Source of the DNA: Toxonevra muliebris
Lineage: Eukaryota > Arthropoda > Insecta > Diptera > Pallopteridae
DNA length: 64,000 nt
Assembly: GCA_963691655.1 (NCBI GenBank)
Contig: OY829328.1
Location: 72,916,400 to 72,980,399 of the forward strand
Direction: 5' to 3'
Part shown: one piece after another, positions 46,600 through 58,149 of the stretch
How positions within the stretch are numbered: position 1 is the first letter of the stretch
Layout: every line of letters begins with the position of its first letter
The notes under the pieces: model-generated
Seen by the model: only the letters and a program-made list of their open reading frames with translations
The model's database searches: none
What the model was told of the DNA's origin: nothing
Program-made: the position numbers and the translations under genes

Positions 46600-49090
46600 G
46601 AGTATCGCAAGTAACTGCAATCCCTAGCTTTTTCAAATGCTAGCATCCCTAATCGTGCTGTCGAAGGTGACTTTATAATTGACGAATAAGTAGTACGTGT
46701 CACGTTGTTTTTCTGGGGTCTTTTCCAGTATTTGGTGGGGTGCGAATATCTGGTCGATGGTACGAGGCCTGAAGCCATACTGATGAGGTCCAATCAGCTT
46801 ATTGACGATGGGCTTATATGCGATATTGAAAGCGTAGTTGACGCAGATCGCAGGATCACCCTTCTGGTGGATTGGGCAGAATACGCTGAGGTTCTAATAA
46901 CTGGGTCACTGGGCATGCTTTCATCTGATATTATGCATAAAAGCTGGTGCATGTGTGAGCTCTTCGCCTACAGTCTTAAACAACTCAGCACGCAGGCCAT
47001 CTGCACCCACAGCTTTATTGTTTTTCAGCCGAGCTATGGCTGTTAAGACCTTTTCATAGTCTCATGGCTTAATGGCTGGTGTCATTAATGCTGGAGTGCC
47101 GCATGGCTCGGTCCTCTTCCCAACCCGTTTCCTTATCTTTATCAACGACCTTCTCCTTCATTGACTAGGAATCTTATACACTCATTTATCGATGACAGGA
47201 GCATTTAGATATTGATCATTCAATACTGATCTCCAATCTTCGAACAGAGTTGATTCAAACGCGCGTAAGACCCCAATGTTGTGTGTTATCCTACAAATGA
47301 GTTTCCCAACCCCTCCGTTAACCCCCTGATTATGGGTGGAGTGTTTATTGCGGAGTCAGCGACTCTTGATGCTCTGGTTGGAATAATCATATTTCTGACG
47401 TGTCGAAAGAAGCAGCCAAGTGTCTCTACTTTCTAAAGCGATGTAAGAAATACTTCACTCCGACTGATCTCTGCATGATCCACACCACCTATATCCATCC
47501 CATTCTACCTATGGGTAGGAGCTTCTCGAATGCAACAAGAGCTCCTAGACCGTATTCAACATCGAGCGATAAAGCTAATAGGAGACAGTTGGATTTCCAG
47601 CTCTATTAACTCCTTGGAACATCGTAGAAACGTGACTTGTGTGTTCACCAGAACTACACAAATTGCAAGCGGTAATCAAGTATTTCATGTGGATACGGTA
47701 CCCCAAAACACCTCGCATTACAGAGATAGTTCTTTTCTTTGCCGTTCCGCGTGTATATGGAATAAGTAGGACGGCGCCGTCAGTGATTGCGGTTTCCGCA
47801 GCAGATTCTTCTATGGTGGATTTGTTGCCGTCATCGCCATTAAGAGATGCTGGTCTTCAAACTGTAGGTCAGGGTCTCATTTTTTCGAAGAATTTGAAAG
47901 ACCTCATTCCTGTCCTCAACAATTTTTGAACCTCATTCCTGTCAACATCATTGAATTCACATCTTTCTGCCTCTCGTTTTTTGCGCCTGAAAAGACGTTT
48001 CTCCTCTCTCTTCCATTATCTGTATTGCTCCTTAGCACCTCGCGTTGCAACTGACTGCAGAGTGACTCTATATACTGCGTTTTTCACTTCAGTAGCTTCG
48101 CGGGATTCTTGATCGTAACACATATTTCTCGGTGGTCGATGGTAGCCTAGCGCCTCTTCGGTAGCCGTACGCATAGAGTGGGAAATGTGTGTCAACTGCG
48201 CGGATATACCATCAACTTGAGGGGTTTTTTGTGCTTTCCAGCTTTCTCTGTGTACATATCCGAAAACGGTTTGCTGCACAGAGGCGTGTACGGACCTTGA
48301 CTACAACCAAGTAGCGGTTAGAGTCAATTTTTGCACTACAAATAGTGCGTACGTCTAGTATACTCGAAGCTTGTCTGCGGTTGATCACAACATGGTCAAT
48401 TTAGTTCATTTTTTTTTATCTTGGGGCAGGCAAGTGACCTTATGAATATCGAGATGTTGAAATCTGCTGCCACTAACTGTCATGTTCCGTGACACAGTGA
48501 AGTCAATCAGTCTCATCCCGTTGTCGGAGGCTTCGTCGTGGATTCAGCAGTTTCCGATTGTCGGACCAAAGAGACTCTCCTTACCCACCTTGGCATTAAG
48601 GTTGCTTAACACCATTTTAATGTGGTGGCAGGTACAATCTTCTTAGGTTTTGTCGAGAAGCTCATAAACATCATCTTTGGTCGCTTCGTTCGTCGGGGCA
48701 TGGACACAAATTATGCTGATGTTAAATAAAGAATTTAGCCTTGTTGCGGATAGTGGCTACGCGCTTGTTTACCTCAAACCAAGATGACGCAGTCTCTTGA
48801 TAACCACAAATCCAACACCAAATTCGTGTCACAAATCATGATATCTGTATCTGTAGATGTCATAGGATGCTCTTTTGGAGCAACCCTGTCTCGTCTATCG
48901 CATTTCCTGGATAGCGGTGATATTAGCTCGGTATCTTTCGAGGATACCGAGCTGGATGGAGTCACCATTCCTATAGAGGGTTCAGACAATCCAGGTACAT
49001 ACCCGAAAATCATTGTCTTTTGGGCGTTTCCGGCGACTCTTACCATTAGGAGAATTCGATATCCGAGTCCTCATTTACGGTTTTAGTGGA
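46600..49090 (-). pseudogene. RTE-clade LINE, endonuclease to reverse transcriptase
   Basis: The minus strand, from high to low coordinates, reads an AP-type endonuclease (ITAIQEMR, HEFGVGFVVIKRLRHLG, FNISIICVHAPTNEATKDDV). A linker follows with QLTHISHSMRTATEEALGY and NMCYDQESREATEVKNAVYR. The reverse transcriptase then has AIARLKNNKAVGADGLRAEL, HQYGFRP, QILEKTPEKQRDTYYLF and FVNYKVTFDS. Proteins of this type are often labelled craniofacial-development-protein-2-like. The first catalytic Asp of the polymerase (FVDYK) is changed to Asn. Stops and shifts are common. A CR1/Jockey piece of opposite strand separates linker and polymerase (47075-47925). Confidence 0.82.
47075..47925 (+). pseudogene. 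CR1/Jockey-like reverse transcriptase fragment inside the RTE
   Basis: The plus strand starts with AGVPHGSVLFP (usually GVPQGSVL), FLIFINDLL, and later KEAAKCLYFLKRCKKYFTPT, DLCMIHTTYIHP and LLDRIQHRAIKLIGDSW, then NSLEHRRNV and SFLCRSACIWN, ending near LKDLIPVLNNF and a stop. This is the C-terminal half of a CR1/Jockey-group polymerase. The YADD segment is degraded. The right border has GACCTCATTCCTGTC (47898) close to GAACCTCATTCCTGTC (47927), perhaps part of the insertion junction. Confidence 0.75.
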
Positions 49091-49119
49091 GTTTTTTTTT
49101 TAACATGGTGCGTCCAAAC

Positions 49120-49470
49120 CTGAAGCACAACAGTTAACTCGAGGTCACGGAAAAACCCGCCGCAAACATTAGTTAATTCTCTGACGGTTGTCTGATCGCT
49201 ATCCAGTGGGTGTCACGAGGAGGCTATGTGCCGACTTCAGACGGAGGAGCGCAAGTATCGAATGTGGACTCACCAGTGGCTCGTAAATCGAAACTCACAA
49301 TTATCAACTGATAGTAAACTGCTTCTCTACTCAGCAGTCTTAAAACTAGTTTGAACATACGGTACACAACTGTGGCGCACTGCAACTTTTTAGTACTGAC
49401 TCAGGAAGTCCAGTCTATTGCTTTGACTGGAATGTGTGTTAGTTAACCTAGGTTTGATTGCTGTAAATAG
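49120..49470 (+). pseudogene. Jockey-type LINE fragment
   Basis: The plus strand gives HQWLVNRNSQLSTDSKLLLY and SAVLKT, then after a shift YGTQLWRTATF. These correspond to the Jockey region normally reading ...KLLLYKAVLKPIWTYGIQLWG. It is short and broken. Confidence 0.65.
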
Positions 49471-49487
49471 TCGTTTTTAATGATATA

Positions 49488-50165
49488 AAGGGTTTTCTAT
49501 TAAGGGCATAACAATTTCGTATCTATATATGAACGCACCTTTAAACTTTTTTAGTGAACTGTCAATGTCAAAAGGTTAGTTAAAGTCAACATTTTCATCA
49601 TGGTTAAGTTCACGAACCAGCAACGTTTGGAAATTATTAAAAATTACTACCGAAATTCTGAGTCGGTGGTCGACACTTTAAGAGCGCTTACTCTAATTTT
49701 CGGTCGTAATACCGTCATGTTACCGTCAATGGAGAGCACTACCGAGTTATGTTGGAAGATTATTTGTGCCCAGAATTGGATGAACTTGACTTCAACGATA
49801 TGTATGCGTCACTATCGATTTATTGAAAGATAAATTCGGTGAACGTGTTATCTCGAGAAATTATCCGGTGGAATGGCCGCCTCGTTCATGCGATCTAACG
49901 CCATTGGATTTTTTTTATGGGGCTATATCAAGTCACCGGTCTATGCCAACAACCCAACATCTTTAGACGAGCTCAAAGATAATATCAAACGCGAAATTGC
50001 CAACGTTCCGGTCGAAATGTTTGCGAGAGTGAAAAAAATCGAATTTCATTCATAAAATGTAATGCTTGCACTACACCCACAATAAATTTGAACTCAATCA
50101 ATATCTCAAAAAATTCTGTGTTTTATTAATAGATAAAATTGTTATGTCCTTAATGGAAAACCCTT
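49488..50165 (+). mobile_element. IS630/Tc1/mariner-superfamily element, internally deleted
   Basis: The ends AAGGGTTTTCTATTAAGGGC and inverted AAGGGTTTTCCATTAAGGAC are bordered by TA (49486-49487 and 50166-50167). The coding remnant starts MVKFTNQQRLEIIKNYYRNS and RALTLIFGRN (a DUF4817-type helix-turn-helix). It then jumps past most of the catalytic core to the frame reading YRVMLEDYLCPELDELDF, and ends with PPRSCDLTPLDFF (last catalytic Asp) and ANNPTSLDELKDNIKREI. At 678 bp it is about half the expected length and non-autonomous. Confidence 0.85.
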
Positions 50166-50169
50166 TATT

Positions 50170-51120
50170 AGTACTTGGAAATATTCACAGCTTTAGCTAT
50201 TCTAAACCAGTTCGTTGACTTCATCGACGATATTAAGTTTTTATTTAGCGAATTCGTTAGTGAAAACATTTTCATTTTGAACGATTAAAAATGTTCTCAA
50301 AGAAATAAGAAAAACCTTGCATATATTAATTCCCACGAAATTTTAAGAAAGCAAACTATAAAAAAAAAACACCCGCACCCTTAGCAATTGCATTTCAGTT
50401 ACCTTCTCTTCCAGCGTTTGTACATACACCAATTAGGACCCCTATTTTAAATAAAAGTTAATTTAAAACAACTTGTTGCCTCCGCGTTGCGCATTCACCT
50501 GTGGCGATGCTACGCGACGCAATGCGCACTCATTCAATGTCCGTTTGCGAATGAAATCAAAATCAGGCCAGAATCGCACCTTTCCATTTTTATGTATTTA
50601 ATACCTGCATACATGCATACATATATTTTCAGGAATACGCTACGTCATTCACACGATGTGCAGTGACCAGAACACGTGTGTAGAAGAATAACAATAACAA
50701 AAACACTCAGGGAGTTTCTTTTTTGTCAACATCTTCTCAACTCACACTTGACCATCATATAATTGCAGCAACCACTTGCAACGCGAGGCACTCATAAAAA
50801 AGCCTTAAAAAAAACGTATGCGAGTATGTAAAAAAAAGGAAGACCAAGAAGACCAACAGAAATTAAAATTGTAACGAATATTTTTTTTTTGATTGTAAGG
50901 TTTCTTTGCTTTGAGAATTCAAATTGCCATCGTGGTTGAAAATTGTGCTTAGAAAAAAATATAAGTAGAAGAAGATAAAAATCTTTTCTCATACAATTAT
51001 GGCTGCGAAAAAGAAAAAAATACGTTAAAATTTATGAAAAATAATTTTTAAGGAGATTTTTAACGAATTTTTTACGACCACTAGCTGTTTATAAACTCAT
51101 AAACGAAGCTATGTTTATAA
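50170..51120. other. AT-rich non-coding sequence
   Basis: A GC-richer patch at 50470-50560 contains GCGTTGCGCATTC and CGCGACGCAATGCGC, a partial inverted repeat. No gene was recognised. Confidence 0.45.
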
Positions 51121-51126
51121 AAGTTT

Positions 51127-51429
51127 TTGAGATTACAAGATTTAATATTTGATGATTATTTTATTAGAGTAAATTATTATATTCCGAATTGCAGAAAATT
51201 ATTAGACTTCTTCAGAAATCAGAAAGCAGAGGCCCCGAAGTATGACCCAGTCGTTTCAGCTCAAGCCTTTTACCCACTATTTAAATTAAATTTATTAAAT
51301 CCATCTAGATCCAGAGGAACAACTCTCAAAGGAATGGTTCGAAAAGTTACTGGTAAAAATTTCCAAAAAAGGCGACCTTTCAACATGGAAAAATTAAAGA
51401 GGAATTTCGATTCTGTTCGCTTCATCTAA
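51127..51429 (+). other. unrecognised 100-codon open frame
   Basis: The frame has no ATG at its beginning; it opens at TTG and may start earlier as a spliced exon or a fragment. Its composition looks protein-like, with balanced residues and a basic end. Visible blocks are YYIPNCRKLLDFFRNQKA, VVSAQAFYPLFKLNLLN, RGTTLKGMVRKVTGKNFQK and MEKLKRNFDSVRF. I do not recognise the family. It could be a piece of a host gene, a transposon or an old insertion of another origin. No polyadenylation signal or splice site was assigned. Confidence 0.35.
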
Positions 51430-51758
51430 AGTACTAAGAAAAATTCTAATAAACCGTATCCAAAATGAGCTAGAAAGCCTGTGTTGACACCGTATCATCC
51501 TAAGTATTATTCTTGAGTAGCTTGCGTAATGTGCTACAATCTCACTTGTATGGTTTACTTCATTGATTTCTTACTGCATTCGATAGAATATATTGGCATC
51601 AATATGGAACGTTCTTCACAAAAGGAATGTTCCACCCAAACTGATAAACATCAAGCAAACTATGATGGCTTAGAATGCAGAGTTCTACATAACAGGCATC
51701 TGTTTCCACACATCAACCCTGGAGTGAATGGAGTGAAACATAGTTGTCTTTTTTTCTA
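51430..51758. other. unassigned sequence
   Basis: A 76-codon frame (51529-51759) follows the previous ORF but resembles nothing known. It may be spurious. Confidence 0.35.
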
Positions 51759-51816
51759 ATTGTCCTGGATGACATAGAATGTCATCATGATGACATAGAA
51801 TGTCATCCAGGACAAT
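51759..51816. repeat. 58-bp near-perfect palindrome
   Basis: The arms ATTGTCCTGGATGACAT and ATGTCATCCAGGACAAT are exact inverse complements. Between them lies a second inverted pair, so the whole consists of two small hairpins (ATGACAT-AGA-ATGTCAT) inside one long stem. Only the AGA loops break perfect symmetry. Confidence 0.95.
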
Positions 51817-52208
51817 GAATAGAATTAAAGCGCAGCTTTAAACGAAGAAACCGGAAACACCTAAGACATGTTTAGGCAAACAGATGAACTTCCTTATGTT
51901 TCTTGTCCATGAAACAAAGTGATATGCAAAGAAACCTTAACAATCTGAGCCAACAAGCCCGGCATAATGGGTTTATGCATAAAAACCAGTAAAACTCAAG
52001 CATTAACGACGACAGATAACAAAACTTGCTTTTGAAGTATACGTACAACGAATAAAACTAGAGGGGCCTCCGTTCAACTAAAAACTATATGGCCATCATC
52101 AAACTCGTTAAGCAAAAGTACTAAAATCCGCCTGTTCAACGGTAACGAAAAATCTGTCTTGCATTATGGTAGCGATTCGTGGTTTTACTAAGAAAACCAA
52201 AATTTATA
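51817..52208. other. non-coding sequence
   Basis: No gene or repeat was recognised. Confidence 0.4.
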
Positions 52209-52210
52209 TA

Positions 52211-53352
52211 TTAGGAGTATGAATGTATAAACTCGTAATTGTGACTAACTTCATATCTATCATACGCGCCATTTTTTTACATTGACAGCTATTCTATCTC
52301 GAAGAGCGCCAAAAATACTATAAGAATTGATCTGTCAAATAATTTTCATAATTTTACAAAAGTGTTTTACTATAGCTGAAAATGTCGAATTTCATGCCAA
52401 CAAAACAACATTTGCGGGAAGTTTTAATTTGCTTCTTCCATTTAAAGAAAAACGCAACTGAAGCACATCGTTTACTCACTGAAGCTTATCCTGACTGTGC
52501 TATAGACGTTAGAATGTGTCAGGTGTGGTATGCCCGTTTCAAAAGTGGTGATTTTGATGTTAAAGACAGGGAACGTTCAGGCGGCCCGAAAAAGTTCGAA
52601 GATGAAGAATTGAAGGCATTACTCGAAGAAGATTTATATCAAACGCAACAAGAACTTGCAGAATCCTTAGGAGTTTATCAATTTCCAAACGATTAAAAGC
52701 ATTGGGAATGATTCAAAAGCAAGGAAATTGGGTGCCATACGAATTGAAGCCGAGAGACGTCGAACGACGATTTTTCATATGTGAACTGCTGATTGAACGA
52801 CAGAAAAGAAAGGGTTTTCTGCATCGTATTGTGACTGGCGATTAAAAGTGGATACGTTACGATAACCCAAAGCGTAAAAAATCATGGGGACCGCCCGGAC
52901 ATGCATCAACATCAACGGCAAAGCCGAACATCCATGGAGCCGAGTATTAAAGGATAAGAGGCCAGAATATGAGAATAGACACGACGAAGTTATTCTTCAG
53001 CACGACAATGCTCGGCCGCATGTTGCATGCTGCAAGGCAAGCGTGTGCTACCCCACCCGCCGTATTCTCCAGACATTGCTCTTTCTCATTACCACTTGTT
53101 CCGATTGATGACACATGGCCTGGCTGAACAGCACTTCTGTTCTTTCGAAGAACTCAAAAAATGGGTCGATTCGTGGATAGCCTCAAAAGATGAGGAGTTC
53201 TTTCGACGCGGAATCCGTATGCTACCAGAAAGATGGGAAAAAGTTGTGGCTAACGATGGACAATACTTTAAAGAATAAATTTATAGTCACTTTTTCACAA
53301 TAAATGCCCAAATTACGAAAAAAAATACGAGTTTATACATTCATACTCCCAA
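52211..53352 (+). mobile_element. mariner element (mellifera-like), decayed transposase
   Basis: The inverted ends TTAGGAGTATGAATGTATAA and TTGGGAGTATGAATGTATAA are bordered by TA (52209-52210 and 53353-53354). The transposase starts at 52382 (MSNFMPTKQHLREVL) with VWYARFKSGDFDVKDRERSG. After a shift near 52680 it continues with SKRLKALGMIQKQGNWVPYE and HRIVTGD followed by a stop in place of Glu. It then has internal deletions, HDNARPHVA, YSPDIALSHYHLF and ERWEKVVANDGQYF. The third catalytic Asp (APSD) is changed to His. It is inactive. Confidence 0.92.
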
Positions 53353-53354
53353 TA

Positions 53355-56300
53355 CAAGATTCCTTCGAAAGACGATGAGAGTTAATTAAAATTAAAATTA
53401 AATTTGTTTTTGTTATTCAACATGTGAATTTTGGAAATTTTATAAACAAATTGAATTTTTCCAAACTTGGGCACTTTTTTTAAAATTTTATTATTCTGCA
53501 AATATTTATTAATGCGTTAGGAAAATTGCGTAAAAATTCTAGCGTCGCGCTCATGAATTTAATTATGTTGAAGTGTACGTACTTATTGCCACTTACTATA
53601 TTTCTTTCGCCTACTTTTGTCGTTTGTTTAGTTTATATCGTCATTTAAAATCCAAAAAGGCGTAACTAAATATTTTATTTTTTTACAGGAGGAATGGAAA
53701 ATATTATAGATTTAAGAAAAATGTAATTGTGTAGGTTTAGGATCACTTAGTTACATATTATTATTAGAGAATACGAAACTGGAACCTGATTGTTCCTATT
53801 TCATAGTTTGACTTTTTTCTTCATTGCTAACTCAACAGTTAAAGATTTGTTTATCAGGCTTATTGAAACGCCCTTTTTGTCGAAATGAGAGTAGGCAATT
53901 CATACGCCGTTTTGGAACCCTCCACGGTTCCTCATCAGTGGTCTTTGTGATGTTACCGAGAATTACAAGGGATTTGTTTTCATTTCAAGTATTTTCATTG
54001 AACAATATTTATTTAAAAAGATTCAAATAAGAATTTTGTTTCCTTTTTCATTCAAGTATGTAAATACGTCTATTTGCTTATTAAATTCATAAACTTGTAG
54101 TTACTGCTTTTTTGGATTTCGTTAATAAAACCGTTATTTTCGGGCGTAGAAGTTGAAAACTTTTCAAAAACATGTAGTTTGGGTAAGTGCATCATAATTA
54201 TTTAAAAAGTCTATTTTGAAAATTTGCATAGTTACGGCTTTTTGGATTTTAGATGATGATATGTAAAACAGAAACAAAGTTCGTAAATTTGTTGTTGTTT
54301 TGCATGTAAATCAAACCAACGGGAACTCCCGAATGATGATTTTTCCTTGTGTGGTTCAGAGTCTGAAGTAAGTTTAGAGTAAAATTTTCTGCTATTTATA
54401 TCTTAACTATAATAGATATTCGTTATCATCGGTCTCTGAGATTTTATGACCTTCATTATCTGGGTTATTCAGTGTTTTTTCAAAACTCCTAGACGCGACA
54501 AAACTAGCAGCGAATTTTGAAATTGTACTCACAAATATCACTGGCACCAATATTTTTTATTTCCTGCAAGGAGATCACCCGGTTCCTAGAATTTAGTTTT
54601 TCAAGAATCGAAGCAGAAACTCTACGTAAATCTGTGTTTTTAATTTTTGAAACATGAAATTTATTATTTAAAGGGTTATAGCAACTAAATTTAAATTTAA
54701 CTAATGCAGAAATTTTTTTGCTGATGACCGCGTAGAAACCCGAACGAAGCAAAAAATGCACGTGAAACTGTAAAACCAGCCTCAATGAGAACTTGCTGTA
54801 TTTCGTTCCTGTTCGTTTAGGTAAAATGCCAAACAACAACAAATTTACGAATTTCGTTTCTATTTCATATATAAACTAAACAAACAACAAAAGTAAGAGA
54901 AAGTGGTACTAAGTACAGAACTGGAATCGATTTTTGGACCAAAAAAGAAAAATGTTGTTTTTCGCTTGCCGGAAACAGTTCGGATTGCCAAGTACTTACT
55001 ATATTTAGAACACTTTTTACTGTATTAGGTTAGTCTTATTCCGTAGTCCGTAGTTTTTGGCAGTCCAGGATCCTATTTCTCTGAGCCTGGCTTTGAATCA
55101 TGATTCAAACTTTGGGATATATGTCTGAAGTTTTCAAAATGTATGCGCTCTTGGCAACGCCATCTTCATTTTACAAAACCGGCGCGGCAATATGAATTAT
55201 GCCTTCTGAAAGATGGTTGTAACTAGGGATCTATGATACTTAACCCAGGATTTTGATTACACATTTACTATACATATATCAGTATTTCTCGAGTTTTAAG
55301 TATTCGTACATTCTGAGTAGTACAAAGATCTGATGCGAATCGAAAAATACCATTAGCGGGTCAAAGAGAATCCTAACCGATAAGTGTTTTATAAATCATG
55401 AATGTTGCTCTTGAATCAAAAGACTTTTGGTAAAGAAATTGAAGGAATAATTTCAAAATTACTATTTCCAACTTTTAATAACTACTGCAGAAACTAATCA
55501 TCCACAATTTATTACTACAAGATTCTAGGCGTGATAACAATTTTTTTTTTCTAATAATAATAAATATATTGAAGTGCACTAGAATGAAAAATCTTAAAGT
55601 CATGTTATCTCTAAGGATACAAAAACGTTATGAGTGTAAATCCAAAATATCACAGTACTTAATGCATACATACGTGAATTTAAAACAACCCCTTTGTCTT
55701 TGTAATTTTCACTTAAAGAAATTTTTACAAAATTTCTCAAAATCACAAAAGGATTACAACACTTTAGTGGCTACAAGGATACCTACCCTTCAATATAATA
55801 CTGCAAAGCAATTCTAATGGTTACTTTCTTCCCTTATCAAGAACTCTTCAAAAATCATCATCATCATCTTGAAAGACAACATAAAACGTTTGACCGCAAA
55901 TCTTACATAACCATCTTAGAAAAAAGCAAGAGCACAGATGCTCTTTTTTTTATAACATATCCTATGACATTGTTCTTCAACTCTTACATTAACCAACCAA
56001 CTATAATTGTAATTTATGAAAAATTCTAAATATAATTTGACCAGCTGCTTTTATGTTACTGATATTTTTGTTATATTTTTCATTGTTTACAGTCATAAAG
56101 TCTAGTAAATATCCTTTCAATCCTTTCATTTTGACAGCAATCAAAACTTATGCAACTTATTTAAATTAATTATTATCAGAGATGAATAAAGGAAACCTTT
56201 TTGCTTTCACTCTGAATTTTTTTTTTTTTGATATTGTCCACAGTAGATTTTTTTGTTTTAGTTTCTGAATAATGATTTTGTTCGTATTGTCTCTGAGGTG

Positions 56301-56880
56301 CTGTAATGATTCAATTAACGGCAGACAAGTTGACCAAAGCTATTTTATAATTTATGCATTTTTTTTACATTGAAGGTAAAACAAAAAGGACAATATCTTC
56401 TCTGATTACATTTTTATTGTTTGGCTCTCACACTAGTCATAATTTATAATATTTATGATGCAAAATGAAAAAGGATTGTTGTTTTTCTAACGGTTACTTA
56501 TGTTTAGTATGCATAATCCTTATTAATGGTCATTTGATACTTTTAGTTTTGTGTAAGTATATTTAATTAGATATAATTTTTCCGGACGCAACTGTCATGC
56601 AACGAAAAACTCGCGAAAAATTGGCTGAAAGTTGGATCAATATCACTGATCATTCATAGAAAAACTTATTTAAAGCATTAATTTAAAAATACGTGATTAT
56701 GCAGTGCAACAAAAAATGTAGTTCTCAAATTTTTCAAAGGTTTTCAAGTAATTCAAGAGTGCTAATCACGATCTGAAGTTAGTTTTTCTCCATCATGTTT
56801 AGGATTCAAACAATCTTGTCGTGAAGTCGGAAAATTGGAGCTTCAAGAAAAAAATACTTAAATTAATAGATACATATTTT
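53355..56880. other. AT-rich non-coding sequence
   Basis: Small frames at 53824-54030 (+), 54504-54842 (-) and 55569-56029 (+) show no recognisable domain. No RNA gene or named repeat was seen. Confidence 0.45.
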
Positions 56881-57690
56881 AAGTCTTAAGCAAAGTTGTT
56901 CAGAACAATGAGATAACAAATTTTTGTACGGATACCTCTATCCTCTATCGTTGAACCCACGCCGCTTTTCCGAAAATTCCAGATAAGAAAAAACCGTTCA
57001 GAGAACTATCAAACTACCTGCGAAGAAAATGTTTTTTGTTAAAAATGAGAGTGGGTTGTTGAACGTCAGAATCACCTCCGAGTCACACATTGCCCACAAT
57101 AATGCAAAAAAACCGATTCTTACTAATCTTAAAAGATACGAATTTTAAATCTTAATTAAAGCTGTTCAGCACAATGAGATAATAAATTTCTGTACGGATA
57201 CCTCTATCCTCTATCATTTAACCCACACCGCTTTTCCGAAAATTCCAGATAAGAAAAAACCGTTCAGAGAACTATCAAACTACCTGCGAAGAAAATGTTT
57301 TTTGTTAAAAATGAGAGTGGGTTGTTGAACGTCAGAATCACCTCCGAGTCACACATTGCCCACAATAATGCAAAAAAACCGATTCTTACTAATCTTAAAA
57401 GATACGAATTTTAAATCTTAATTAAAGCTGTTCAGCACAATGAGATAATAAATTTTTGGCAATGACACCCTTCCTCTATTTTTAACTCCTCAACTCAAAA
57501 ACGGCGTTTTATACCCAAATTTTCCACAAATACCCGATAGGAAGAAAACTGTTCAGAAAACTAAAATACTGCCTTAAAAAAAAATGTTTCTTGTTGAAAA
57601 TTAGGGTGGATCCTTGAACATCCAAATCATGTCCGAGTCCCTCATTTCCCACAGTAATGGAAAAAACCGAATTTGACGCATTTCTTTTTT
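56881..57690. repeat. 266-bp tandem repeat, three copies
   Basis: Units begin at about 56881, 57147 and 57413. The first two are almost identical (shared GTTCAGAGAACTATCAAACT and GTGGGTTGTTGAACGTCAGA). The third is clearly diverged. No coding potential is evident. Confidence 0.95.
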
Positions 57691-57699
57691 TTTCCAATA

Positions 57700-58149
57700 A
57701 ATGTTAACAATACTATGTTCCTACTGAGACGAAATTACGTGGTTTCGATCATTTCCGTAGTTTCGGCTGAAACTGAGTTGAAATGCTGAGTTTCGGCATA
57801 TAAAACTATGTCAAACGAAATCACGGAAATAAGGTGATTTCAACGAAACCTCATTCAAAACCGAGCAAAAATCTAATGCAACCCTAAATGTGTTCACTGA
57901 AATGAATATTGAAATGAATTCGCTCTGACATTTTTATTTTGGTGCATACTGATTGCGGTTAAAGTAACATAAGATACGCTTTCTTCTATACACTTTTATT
58001 ACGTTGCTAAATATTTCGTTTATCATTTTGATTCTTTTCGTATTCAAAAGGTTAAAACCGAAATATTTATCAATAACACTGCGATGCAAATTTCAATTTT
58101 TCTTATGCTAGAATTCTAGTGATTTCAAATAAATGAATTTTTCATGAAA
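57700..58149. other. AT-rich non-coding sequence
   Basis: A short area at 57720-57860 repeats GTTTCG/CGAAAC text in both orientations. Nothing else was recognised. Confidence 0.4.

Noticed and set aside
54504..54842. 112-residue minus-strand frame
   Set aside because: Composition is plausible in part, but no family, splice site or signal could be identified. Reported only as unassigned.
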